The notes under the pieces were generated by a model. That model was given only the letters and a program-made list of their open reading frames with translations. It ran no database searches and was not told the origin of the DNA. Below are positions 1-6,320 of a stretch of DNA of 6,320 nucleotides, piece after piece (positions within the stretch are counted from its first letter, which is position 1; every line of letters begins with the position of its first letter). A program made the position numbers and the translations under genes. This DNA is from Clostridia bacterium (lineage in GTDB: Bacteria > Bacillota > Clostridia > Christensenellales > Borkfalkiaceae): positions 1 to 6,320 of the forward strand of contig JAGBSS010000047.1 in assembly GCA_017631725.1 (NCBI GenBank). The letters run 5' to 3'.

Positions 1-1044
1 GGCGAACCGGCCGTTTTAAACAAGTTTAAAAGGGCAACGCACGCAATACAATGTGGGGCAGATTTAGTTATAGAATTGCCCACCCCTTTCGCAACGGCAA
101 ATGCCGAAACGTTTGCTTTAGGTGCAATTAAGGTTATCAATAGCCTTAATTTACAAGGTACGTTATGCTTTGGTGTTGAAAACGGGAAAAAGGAAGAATA
201 TTTATCGCTTGCTAAGGTTTTAGTAAACGAAAGTAAAGAATATAAAAAGGCGTTAAAAGAAAATTTAGAGCAAGGCGTTTCACTTGCAAAAGCTAAATCA
301 GATGCCGTTAAAAAGGTTTACCAATTAGAGTTTGCCGAACAATTAACCTGTCGTCCCAACAACATTTTAGCATTAGAATACGTTAAAGCTTTGTTAAAAA
401 CCAAATCTAACGTAGATTTTTATCCAATGTTAAGAACGGGCGACCATAACGATAAAAAACTTTATAAAAACATTACTTCTGCAACAAGCATACGTGAAGT
501 TTTAAAAACGGGAAAATTAAGAAAACTTAAAAAGGTTATGCCAAACTTTACCTATAAATCGTTAAACGGCTACCCCGAAAAATACGATAGTTTAGCACTT
601 TTATCTTTAATTAGAGAAGGTGTAAACGGCATTAAACTTTGCCCTGACTGTACCGAAGGATTAGAAAATAGAATTAGCGCCTTTGCAAGCAAGTGTGAAA
701 GTTTGCAAGAACTTATAAAAGAAACTATAACCAAAAGGTATACGGAAACGAGAGTAAAAAGAATTATTTTATCTAACTTTTTAAAAATTACTCAAGACTT
801 TTTGCAAGAAAGTTTAAAATGCAAACCCTATGCAAAAGTGCTTGCGGTTAGTGAAAGTTCTCTTTCCCTTTTATCGGAAATAACAAACGCCTCTTCTATT
901 CCACTTTTAACGAGAAAAACAGATGAAAGCAAGATTTCCGATAGTGCAAAAAAAGTGTTTGAAAAAGATCTTTTAGCAAGTGAATTATATGGCTTTATAA
1001 CAGGCGAAAAACAAAACCCTTATCAAATGATTATTGTAAAATAA
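1..1044 (+). CDS. tmcAL: tRNA(Met) cytidine acetate ligase TmcAL (YlbM family), 5'-truncated by window edge
   Basis: The family uses ATP and acetate to acetylate the wobble cytidine (C34) of elongator tRNA-Met, giving ac4C; it acts in the cytoplasm. The reading frame is open from base 1, so the gene starts outside the window. The visible 347 residues begin at the conserved GEPAVLNKFKRA segment (residues 1-12), followed by GADLVIELPTPFATANAE (about 19-36). Later come RTGDHND (145-151), ITSATSIRE (158-166), an LENRI motif near 221 and the C-terminal TKRYTETRVKRI stretch near 244. All are typical of TmcAL/YlbM. Members are usually about 400 residues, so only some 35-50 residues are missing, including the nucleotide-binding N-terminus with its HIGH-like motif. 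An internal TTG at 76 is not the real start, because conserved family sequence lies upstream of it. The gene ends at a strong terminator, and the gene to the right is convergent. Family assignment is confident; activity is inferred from the family. Confidence 0.93.
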   Translation, partial: GEPAVLNKFKRATHAIQCGADLVIELPTPFATANAETFALGAIKVINSLNLQGTLCFGVENGKKEEYLSLAKVLVNESKEYKKALKENLEQGVSLAKAKSDAVKKVYQLEFAEQLTCRPNNILALEYVKALLKTKSNVDFYPMLRTGDHNDKKLYKNITSATSIREVLKTGKLRKLKKVMPNFTYKSLNGYPEKYDSLALLSLIREGVNGIKLCPDCTEGLENRISAFASKCESLQELIKETITKRYTETRVKRIILSNFLKITQDFLQESLKCKPYAKVLAVSESSLSLLSEITNASSIPLLTRKTDESKISDSAKKVFEKDLLASELYGFITGEKQNPYQMIIVK

Positions 1045-1046
1045 AC

Positions 1047-1071
1047 AAAAAACCGCTTAAAGCGGTTTTTT
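1047..1071. terminator. Bidirectional intrinsic terminator between convergent genes
   Basis: A perfect 25-base palindrome centred on 1059: an A6 run, ACCGCT-type stem, three-base loop (1058-1060), mirrored stem and T6 run. The A-run on one side and T-run on the other make it a U-tailed hairpin on either strand. It starts two bases after the tmcAL stop codon. On the minus strand it lies about 20 bases after the glycosyltransferase stop. It therefore fits as a shared terminator for both genes. Confidence 0.88.
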
Positions 1072-1092
1072 AATTTATTTTGACAAAATGTT

Positions 1093-2211
1093 TTAACTAG
1101 TTTTTATAATAAAATCAGCAATATTAAAAGTCGAGTTTTCTTGCTTAAGTGTTTTTTGGCAATTTTTTATATTTTTTAGCAAGTTTCGGTTTTTCAAAAC
1201 GTCTTGTAGTATTTTAGCTGCGTCACTTATTTTACCCATTGAAACACCTGCACCTAAACTTACAAATAACTTTTTGTTTATTCTTTCATTTATAATCAAA
1301 TTTTCCCTAAAGACGATTGGAACTTGTTTTGTTATTTGCTCGCTAATAGTAGAGCCACCCGCACGTGTAAAAATAAGGTCGCTTGCCGTATAAACTTTTT
1401 CCATACAATCGCAAAAACCAATATTTAGCACGTTTTTTGTATTATATTTTTTTATTATTTTCTCTACTGCTAAATATTCTTTTTCATTTTTTCCTGTTAC
1501 CACTACTATTTGAATATCAAAACAGCTTTTTAATATTTGTTTTAAAAGTGAACTAGCTTTAGTTAAACAATTCCCACCGCCAACAATGGATATTGTAAAC
1601 TTATCTTTTGGTAAGTTTAAAAATTTTCTGCATCCCGATTTGGAATTATAATAAAAAAATTTTGGAGCAACGGGTATGCCGTAAGCTAAAAGTTGTGTCT
1701 CTTTAAATCCCTTTTCGATATATTCTTTATTGGTAAATAAATGCGGAGTAAAAAGATAATCTAAATTAACGCAACTCTCCCATCCCGGATAAGCACAAAA
1801 ATCAGTGGCAATACCAAAAGTCTTTATAAAAGGTGAAATCTTGTTGTTTTTTTTAAAATAAGATATTATCGCCCCTGCGTTATTATGCGTGCAAATTATC
1901 TTATCAGGAGAATATTCGCTTATCTCTTTTAAAAGATATTTTGAACATTTTTTTATAACTCTTTTAATAAAAAAGTTAGGAACTTCACTTTTTCTTTCTC
2001 TTAATTTTTCCCAAAAATACTCGTAAACGTGTGGGAAAAACTTTATAGCATTTAAAAATAAATTATTTTGTCTAGCAACTTCCTTTTCGCTATAACCAAA
2101 AAGCTGTATAACCCTGCACTCTTCCCCACGCAAAGTCAAAGCAGATTCTATCGCCCTTGCTATAAAATTATGACCTTCCCCAATTGTTTGGGTTATTATA
2201 AGATTTCTCAT
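1093..2211 (-). CDS. MGDG-synthase/UgtP-type glycosyltransferase (GT28-like)
   Basis: A 372-residue GT-B fold enzyme, probably a membrane-associated glycolipid synthase that moves a sugar from a nucleotide sugar to diacylglycerol or another lipid acceptor. The N-terminal half resembles the MGDG-synthase domain: GEGHN at 11-15 (counterpart of the glycine/histidine loop), PDKIICTHNNAGAI at 102-115, the TDF triplet at 136-138 and YGIPV at 178-182. The C-terminal half resembles GT28/MurG: IVGGGN at 209-214, then DLIFTRAGGSTISEQ at 278-292, the usual donor-sugar-nucleotide binding motif. No signal peptide or transmembrane helix is seen. Its ATG overlaps the stop of the upstream small membrane protein gene (ATGA, 2208-2211), so the two are likely translationally coupled; the upstream purine-rich AGAAGAG is a modest ribosome binding site. 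Candidate products include mono- or diglucosyl-diacylglycerol, but substrate is not readable from sequence. MurG is less likely because of the MGDG-type N-terminal domain. The operon context suggests regulated envelope-lipid modification (inference). Confidence 0.85.
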   Translation of the reverse strand: MRNLIITQTIGEGHNFIARAIESALTLRGEECRVIQLFGYSEKEVARQNNLFLNAIKFFPHVYEYFWEKLRERKSEVPNFFIKRVIKKCSKYLLKEISEYSPDKIICTHNNAGAIISYFKKNNKISPFIKTFGIATDFCAYPGWESCVNLDYLFTPHLFTNKEYIEKGFKETQLLAYGIPVAPKFFYYNSKSGCRKFLNLPKDKFTISIVGGGNCLTKASSLLKQILKSCFDIQIVVVTGKNEKEYLAVEKIIKKYNTKNVLNIGFCDCMEKVYTASDLIFTRAGGSTISEQITKQVPIVFRENLIINERINKKLFVSLGAGVSMGKISDAAKILQDVLKNRNLLKNIKNCQKTLKQENSTFNIADFIIKTS

Positions 2212-2471
2212 TTCTCTTCTTTCTTCTTCGCAAACTTTTTTAATAAACTTATTATAACTATCGCACTAGTAATAACTAAAGTTTTCCAAACAGACCAAAA
2301 AATTATACCAAACAAAAATAGAATACTTACTAATATTAAAAACATAGAAGAAAGCAACGTAATAACGGCAACTGTGTTGCCGATAAGTTCACGATTTTTT
2401 AGTGTTATAATAGCTATAACAATTGATAAACTAACAAATACAATCCCACTAATCAAAAAGAAGGTTGCCAC
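2208..2471 (-). CDS. Small three-helix membrane protein of unknown function
   Basis: I do not recognise a family. With the chosen GTG start (2471) the product is 87 residues and almost entirely hydrophobic. Three helices are likely: residues about 4-24, 33-58 (long, rich in L, I, V and F) and 63-77. The tail is KKFAKKKEEK, which by the positive-inside rule should be cytoplasmic. The frame remains open upstream to a TTG at 2501, but that start would precede the only good Shine-Dalgarno sequence, and GTG follows that sequence at 11 bases. The gene is first in an operon: a near-consensus promoter lies just upstream, and its TGA overlaps the ATG of the glycosyltransferase. A partner or membrane anchor role for the glycosyltransferase, or a sensor of envelope state, is possible but only inferred from position. 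Confidence 0.72.
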   Translation of the reverse strand: MATFFLISGIVFVSLSIVIAIITLKNRELIGNTVAVITLLSSMFLILVSILFLFGIIFWSVWKTLVITSAIVIISLLKKFAKKKEEK

Positions 2472-2482
2472 GTTGTTTCTTT

Positions 2483-2489
2483 CTCCTTT
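2483..2489 (-). promoter_or_regulatory. Shine-Dalgarno sequence deciding the GTG start of the small membrane protein
   Basis: The minus strand reads AAAGGAG here, followed by 11 bases and GTG at 2471. It lies inside the frame if translation began at the TTG at 2501, so it argues for the shorter 87-residue product. The spacing is slightly longer than the usual optimum. Confidence 0.6.
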
Positions 2490-2503
2490 GTAAACACACA
2501 ATT

Positions 2504-2532
2504 AATATACTACTAATTTTTAGTAGTGTCAA
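2504..2532 (-). promoter_or_regulatory. Near-consensus sigma-A promoter for the membrane protein/glycosyltransferase operon
   Basis: On the minus strand a perfect -35 box TTGACA (2532-2527) is followed by exactly 17 bases and TATATT (2509-2504), which matches the -10 consensus at five of six positions. Transcription would start near 2497, giving a short leader with the AAAGGAG ribosome binding site. The 17-base spacer is precisely the palindrome at 2510-2526, so a protein bound there would block RNA polymerase directly. Confidence 0.85.
2510..2526. promoter_or_regulatory. Operator palindrome 1, inside the promoter spacer
   Basis: CTACTAATTTTTAGTAG: an inverted repeat with arms CTACTAA and TTAGTAG around TTT. 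It fills the whole spacer between the -35 and -10 boxes of the minus-strand promoter. Size and symmetry suit a dimeric XRE-type repressor, and the adjacent divergent gene encodes one. Binding itself is inferred. Confidence 0.8.
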
Positions 2533-2546
2533 CTAAAAATTAGTAG
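2530..2546. promoter_or_regulatory. Operator palindrome 2, between operator 1 and the repressor gene
   Basis: CAACTAAAAATTAGTAG differs at one position from the reverse complement of operator 1, so its left arm is slightly imperfect. The two centres (2518 and 2538) are 20 bases apart, about two helical turns, so two dimers could sit on the same DNA face. The site overlaps three bases of the -35 box of the operon promoter and lies just upstream of the candidate -10 box of the XRE gene, which suits autoregulation. Confidence 0.78.
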
Positions 2547-2553
2547 TTTAGGG

Positions 2554-2559
2554 TAAAAT
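2554..2559 (+). promoter_or_regulatory. Candidate -10 box for the XRE regulator gene
   Basis: TAAAAT matches the -10 consensus at five of six positions and ends seven bases before the ATG at 2567. No good -35 box is seen 16-18 bases upstream, where operator 2 lies. If used, transcription would start at or next to the start codon. An alternative -10-like TATACT at 2506-2511 also lacks a -35 box. The assignment is tentative. Confidence 0.35.
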
Positions 2560-2566
2560 AGATTAT

Positions 2567-2794
2567 ATGAAATATGAGATAAGGGTTAAGCTAAGAGAAC
2601 TTAGGCGAGAAAAAAGTTTTACTCAAAAACAGGTTGCAAAACTGCTAAACAAATCGGAAACGGGTTATGCGAGTTGGGAACAAGGGCTTTCTGAGCCCAG
2701 CGTAAACGACCTTATATTACTTTGTAAAATTTACGGTATATCTTCAGATTATCTTTTAGGGTTAGAAGACGATTTCGGCAAAAAAATATATTAA
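2567..2794 (+). CDS. XRE-family helix-turn-helix transcriptional regulator
   Basis: A 75-residue single-domain DNA-binding protein of the Cro/C1 (HTH_3) type. The N-terminal helix is KLRELRREKSFTQ (8-20). The helix-turn-helix proper follows at about 19-40 (TQKQVAKLLNKSETGYASWEQG). The standard closing segment is EPSVNDLILLCKIYGISSDYLLGL (43-66). Only about nine residues follow, so there is no sensor, peptidase or oligomerisation domain, and any signal would have to act through other proteins or through its level. The ATG at 2567 fits the usual family start. No clear Shine-Dalgarno sequence precedes it; the nearest, AGGG, is about 13 bases away. Two matching palindromes lie directly upstream, one in the spacer of the divergent promoter. 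It is therefore very likely a repressor of the neighbouring operon and of itself (inference). A strong terminator follows 13 bases after the stop. Confidence 0.93.
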   Translation: MKYEIRVKLRELRREKSFTQKQVAKLLNKSETGYASWEQGLSEPSVNDLILLCKIYGISSDYLLGLEDDFGKKIY

Positions 2795-2807
2795 ATTTAT
2801 TTAAAGT

Positions 2808-2833
2808 AAAAAAAGACCGCTTGGTCTTTTTTT
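2808..2833. terminator. Intrinsic terminator after the XRE gene
   Basis: An A7 run and GACC are mirrored by GGTC and a T7 run around a GCTT tetraloop (2819-2822), forming an 11-base-pair stem with a U-rich tail; T-rich sequence continues to 2840. It ends the plus-strand XRE transcript and, being symmetric, could also stop minus-strand readthrough from the lipoprotein gene. Confidence 0.88.
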
Positions 2834-2862
2834 GTTTTTTTGAAACTGCATTATATAAAATT

Positions 2863-2885
2863 AAAAACCGCTTTAAGCGGTTTTT
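2863..2885. terminator. Intrinsic terminator after the lipoprotein gene
   Basis: A perfect 23-base palindrome centred on 2874, with a 10-base-pair stem (A5, CCGCT and mirror) and a three-base loop. On the minus strand it follows the lipoprotein TAA immediately, with the T-run overlapping the stop codon, and it has a U-rich tail. It would end the gdhA/GH78/lipoprotein transcript. Its 17-base core (2866-2882) is the exact reverse complement of the core at 1051-1067. Confidence 0.88.
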
Positions 2886-3329
2886 TTATACCTTTGTAAA
2901 GGTGTAAGTCCATTGAGTTATTTTATTGGTAGTAATTTTTGTTAGCACTCCGTCTACAAAAGTACCATGCCCCCTTTTAGGCCCATCGTTAACGTTAAGC
3001 TTATAAAACATAGTTTCTCCGTCTAAATCCCAAGTGCCACGCCTTATTTTTATTTGATTATTAACAATATGCTCTGCATAAAAGGTTCTATCTTCTTCTA
3101 AAATTAAAACTACCGATTCTTCTGTAAAAATTTCATCTCCCCAAGGTGTAGCATCGCCAATATTATAGGTGGTAGATGTTCCTTCTAAAACAACGTTATA
3201 AGAATAAAATTTATAAGTACCAACAGCAACTTTATACTCACCTGTTTCTACGTAAACACGACAGGCAAATAAGGAACTGCTTAAAAGCATTAATATTAAT
3301 CCCAATGTTAGAGTTATAAATTTTTTCAT
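2886..3329 (-). CDS. Putative small lipoprotein or secreted protein of unknown function
   Basis: A 147-residue exported protein. Residues 1-22 form a typical signal peptide: MKK, then a hydrophobic core FITLTLGLILMLL, then SSSLFA. Cysteine 23 follows, so LFAC can serve as a lipobox, although Phe at the -2 position is unusual; cleavage by signal peptidase I after Ala22 is the alternative. The mature part (about 125 residues) alternates short beta-strand-like segments with glycines: GTYKFYSYNVVLEG (37-50), a RTFYAEHIV strand (81-89), RRGTWDLDGETMFYKL (96-111), GHGTFVDGVLTKI (120-132) and WTYTFTKV at the end. This resembles small lipocalin-like beta-barrels, but I recognise no named family. Translation starts 18 bases after the GH78 stop, from an AGGTAG ribosome binding site five bases before the ATG, so it is probably co-transcribed. 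A hairpin terminator follows immediately. Its role is unknown; a surface ligand- or sugar-binding function would be speculation. Confidence 0.78.
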   Translation of the reverse strand: MKKFITLTLGLILMLLSSSLFACRVYVETGEYKVAVGTYKFYSYNVVLEGTSTTYNIGDATPWGDEIFTEESVVLILEEDRTFYAEHIVNNQIKIRRGTWDLDGETMFYKLNVNDGPKRGHGTFVDGVLTKITTNKITQWTYTFTKV

Positions 3330-3347
3330 CTTTACTACCTAAAATTT

Positions 3348-5225
3348 TTATACTATATCGCCTAAAACATTAAAGTAATAAACGGGAATTGCCGACCATC
3401 CGTGGCATAAACTACCTGCCCCGTCAAAGTCTGCTTCGCCCTTTTCTGTTTCCCAGAAACTTGTAGCGCCCTTATCAAGCATACCTTTATATCTTTTTAC
3501 AATGTCAGATATAATAAAGTTTTTATACTTGTCCCCTTCTTTTAAAAGTGCTTCGTATAAAAATGCACGCATAGAAAGAGTACAACTTATCATATTATCA
3601 TCAGTTAAAATCTTTTCTGCTAAACCTTCCGTTTTAATGCCTGCTAAAATTGTAAAGGCATTGCCAAGTTGCGAGTAGGTTTCCACGTCTGTAGAAAGTT
3701 TAAACACGCCCTTATCCTTTAAATAGAATGTGTCAACTATTTTATTCTTCATCTCGGAAAGGTCACAATTCTCGCTGTTAACACTTGCGTAAAGTTGTTT
3801 AACCATAACGTAAAAGCAGTTAATAATTAAATCGTATTTTAAGGTGTAAGGCTCGTCTTTCTTTCTCATAATTTCCGATTCGTTATTGCTATCTTTTTCC
3901 CATTCGTAAAAATTCCAGAAAGGATATGGGAAAGACGGAATAAGCCCCGTGCTATCTATTCTCTTTTCAAACTCGCTAAAAAGTGCATTTATAACGCCAC
4001 CTACTTCTGATAAAATAGTTTTATCGCCCGTGTGTTTAACGTATTCGCAAACGGCTAAAATATAGCCAAGCGAGAAAGATGGAATTGCCAAATCTACCCC
4101 CGAAGGGAAACAAATTGCCAAAAGCCCGTGTGAAAGCACGCCTTTAGATTGATAAATTAAATTAGCCCTTTGATATTCACTTGTCTTAAACGCATAGTAG
4201 CCAAAAAGCATTTGGTTGCGACTATCTAAACTGTATAAACCCTGTTCTCTCCAAGGACAGTCTTCATAATGCTCGTGCATACAAAGGAGCAACGTATCTA
4301 TACTAACGTCGTAAATTTTTTGTATAAGGCTATCAGAAAATTTCTTTTCTACCTTTTCTATTGGGTAAAATACCGGCCTAATGCCAATATAATTAATTTT
4401 TATAGGGCTTTCTGCAAAAATTTCTAAATATCTACAAGCAATTCTTCTTGTAGTGTTTAAATATTTATTTTCGCCTTTTTTAGCAACGTATTCAAAGGTA
4501 AAATCTCTAATACCAATTTTGTGCCTTACCCCGCCGTCTACAATATGCTCGCCAAACGCAAAAGTGATTTTTTGCTCTTTTTCACTAACAAAGTCAAGGT
4601 CAATTAAACCTGCCGTTTCCTTTTTAAGGTCAATAATAATGCTATTTTCCCTTTTTATAAGATCGGTTTCTACCCTGCCGTGTAATTCAAGATTTTTAAT
4701 TTCTCTTTTTAAAAACACGTTTGGGCCACCTGAAATTACACTTTTAGAAAATTCTAAATCTTGTTTTGTAGCATCGTATAAAAAACTAAAGCCAAGTTGT
4801 GGGGTAACCATTTTTCTATAGCCGTTTTTATATTGAGCTATTTTTCTTGATAAAACGTTTTCGTTTGAAACGCAAACCTTTTCTCCGTTAGATTCTACTT
4901 CAAAAATAAGCCCTGCAGGACCTTTAAGATAAGTTTGGTTGTTTTCTCCAATATACCAAACTATAAATTCTAAAAGGTTTTCTTCTTTTAAATAAGGTGT
5001 TAATTCTACCGTGTCGTAATATTTATACCCTGCAAAATCTGCTTCGGTATAAAAGAATACAAGTTCTCCATTAATTTTTACAGAAACGACAGAATCCGCC
5101 GTTAAGTGTAAAAAATAAGGAGCACTTAAATTGCGCTTGAAATTTACTTTAAACTCCGCATATTCATCTGCAGAGGGAGTAGAATTTGACCAAATCCATT
5201 TAGATTTTGTAAAAACTTCAGCCAT
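3348..5225 (-). CDS. GH78-like alpha-L-rhamnosidase family protein, cytoplasmic
   Basis: A 625-residue probable glycoside hydrolase of the alpha-L-rhamnosidase superfamily, inverting enzymes that release terminal L-rhamnose from glycans or glycosides. Residues 1-160 begin with the family's usual KWIW (9-12) and form beta-sandwich-like segments. About 165-290 is a second beta-rich region, and 295-625 is the (alpha/alpha)6 catalytic barrel. The signature EDCPWREQGLYSLDSRNQML (321-340) supplies Asp322, Glu327 and Asp334, spaced 5 and 7 residues apart as in the CPxxEQ-type family members. Glu592 in SFWETEKG and His608 in SLCHGW fit the conserved C-terminal acid and histidine. All four acidic active-site positions are thus present. 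At 625 residues it is shorter than many GH78 enzymes (often about 900) and carries no extra binding modules. No signal peptide is seen, so it should act on imported oligosaccharides. AGGGGC lies about six bases before the ATG. gdhA is 35 bases upstream without a hairpin between. Substrate may differ from rhamnosides. Confidence 0.85.
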   Translation of the reverse strand: MAEVFTKSKWIWSNSTPSADEYAEFKVNFKRNLSAPYFLHLTADSVVSVKINGELVFFYTEADFAGYKYYDTVELTPYLKEENLLEFIVWYIGENNQTYLKGPAGLIFEVESNGEKVCVSNENVLSRKIAQYKNGYRKMVTPQLGFSFLYDATKQDLEFSKSVISGGPNVFLKREIKNLELHGRVETDLIKRENSIIIDLKKETAGLIDLDFVSEKEQKITFAFGEHIVDGGVRHKIGIRDFTFEYVAKKGENKYLNTTRRIACRYLEIFAESPIKINYIGIRPVFYPIEKVEKKFSDSLIQKIYDVSIDTLLLCMHEHYEDCPWREQGLYSLDSRNQMLFGYYAFKTSEYQRANLIYQSKGVLSHGLLAICFPSGVDLAIPSFSLGYILAVCEYVKHTGDKTILSEVGGVINALFSEFEKRIDSTGLIPSFPYPFWNFYEWEKDSNNESEIMRKKDEPYTLKYDLIINCFYVMVKQLYASVNSENCDLSEMKNKIVDTFYLKDKGVFKLSTDVETYSQLGNAFTILAGIKTEGLAEKILTDDNMISCTLSMRAFLYEALLKEGDKYKNFIISDIVKRYKGMLDKGATSFWETEKGEADFDGAGSLCHGWSAIPVYYFNVLGDIV

Positions 5226-5260
5226 TGTGTGCCCCTAATATTTTTTTTGTTTTTATTTAA

Positions 5261-6320
<1,060 letters not shown>

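Noticed and set aside
1..75. Treating the TTG codons at 76 and at 6280 (minus strand) as true gene starts
   Set aside because: Conserved family residues of TmcAL and glutamate dehydrogenase continue in frame beyond these codons to the window edges, so both genes are partial rather than short.
1047..1071. Palindromes as ends of an insertion sequence or miniature transposable element
   Set aside because: The two related palindromes flank unrelated intact genes, lack target-site duplications or transposase, and each carries the A/T runs expected of terminators at gene ends.
2068..2493. Plus-strand 141-residue open frame across the glycosyltransferase and membrane-protein genes
   Set aside because: It runs antisense to two well-supported overlapping genes, has no recognisable family sequence, and is low-complexity sequence of the kind produced by the opposite strand of hydrophobic codons.
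2472..2501. Upstream TTG start at 2501 for the small membrane protein, giving 97 residues
   Set aside because: The extra residues would be encoded by the ribosome binding site itself, are not hydrophobic, and place the start only about four bases after the predicted transcription start; GTG at 2471 fits better.
4453..4821. Plus-strand 122-residue open frame inside the GH78-like gene
   Set aside because: Antisense to a gene with clear family motifs; no ribosome binding site or family resemblance.

Overview
The window is AT-rich DNA from a low-GC Gram-positive bacterium, most likely an anaerobic, Clostridia-like member of the Bacillota. Four observations support this: a TmcAL-type tRNA acetate ligase (a mainly Firmicutes/Tenericutes family), an assimilatory hexameric glutamate dehydrogenase, AGGAG-like ribosome binding sites, and short A/U-flanked hairpin terminators. 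The species cannot be named from the sequence alone. Genes fill almost the whole window. No intergenic stretch exceeds about 100 bases, and there is no sign of rRNA, tRNA, CRISPR or an insertion sequence.

Left part (1-1071): the 3' portion of tmcAL on the plus strand, running in from outside the window. It ends at a palindromic terminator that also serves the convergent gene to its right.

Middle part (1093-2833): a compact, divergently organised regulatory unit. An XRE-family repressor gene (2567-2794, plus strand) faces a two-gene minus-strand operon that encodes a small three-helix membrane protein (2208-2471) and an MGDG-synthase/UgtP-type glycosyltransferase (1093-2211). The two operon genes overlap by ATGA. 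The intergenic region holds two near-identical 17-bp palindromes 20 bp apart. One exactly fills the 17-bp spacer of a near-consensus promoter (TTGACA-N17-TATATT) that reads towards the membrane protein. The simplest reading is that the XRE protein represses the membrane-protein/glycosyltransferase operon and also controls itself. This is the most interesting element of the window.

Right part (2863-6320): three minus-strand genes in series. They are the C-terminal 352 residues of NADP-type glutamate dehydrogenase (gdhA, entering from the right edge), a 625-residue GH78-like alpha-L-rhamnosidase family protein without a signal peptide, and a 147-residue putative lipoprotein. Gaps are 35 and 18 bases with no hairpin between them, so they may be co-transcribed. 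Transcription would end at a hairpin directly after the lipoprotein stop codon. The core of that hairpin is the exact reverse complement of the one at 1047-1071.
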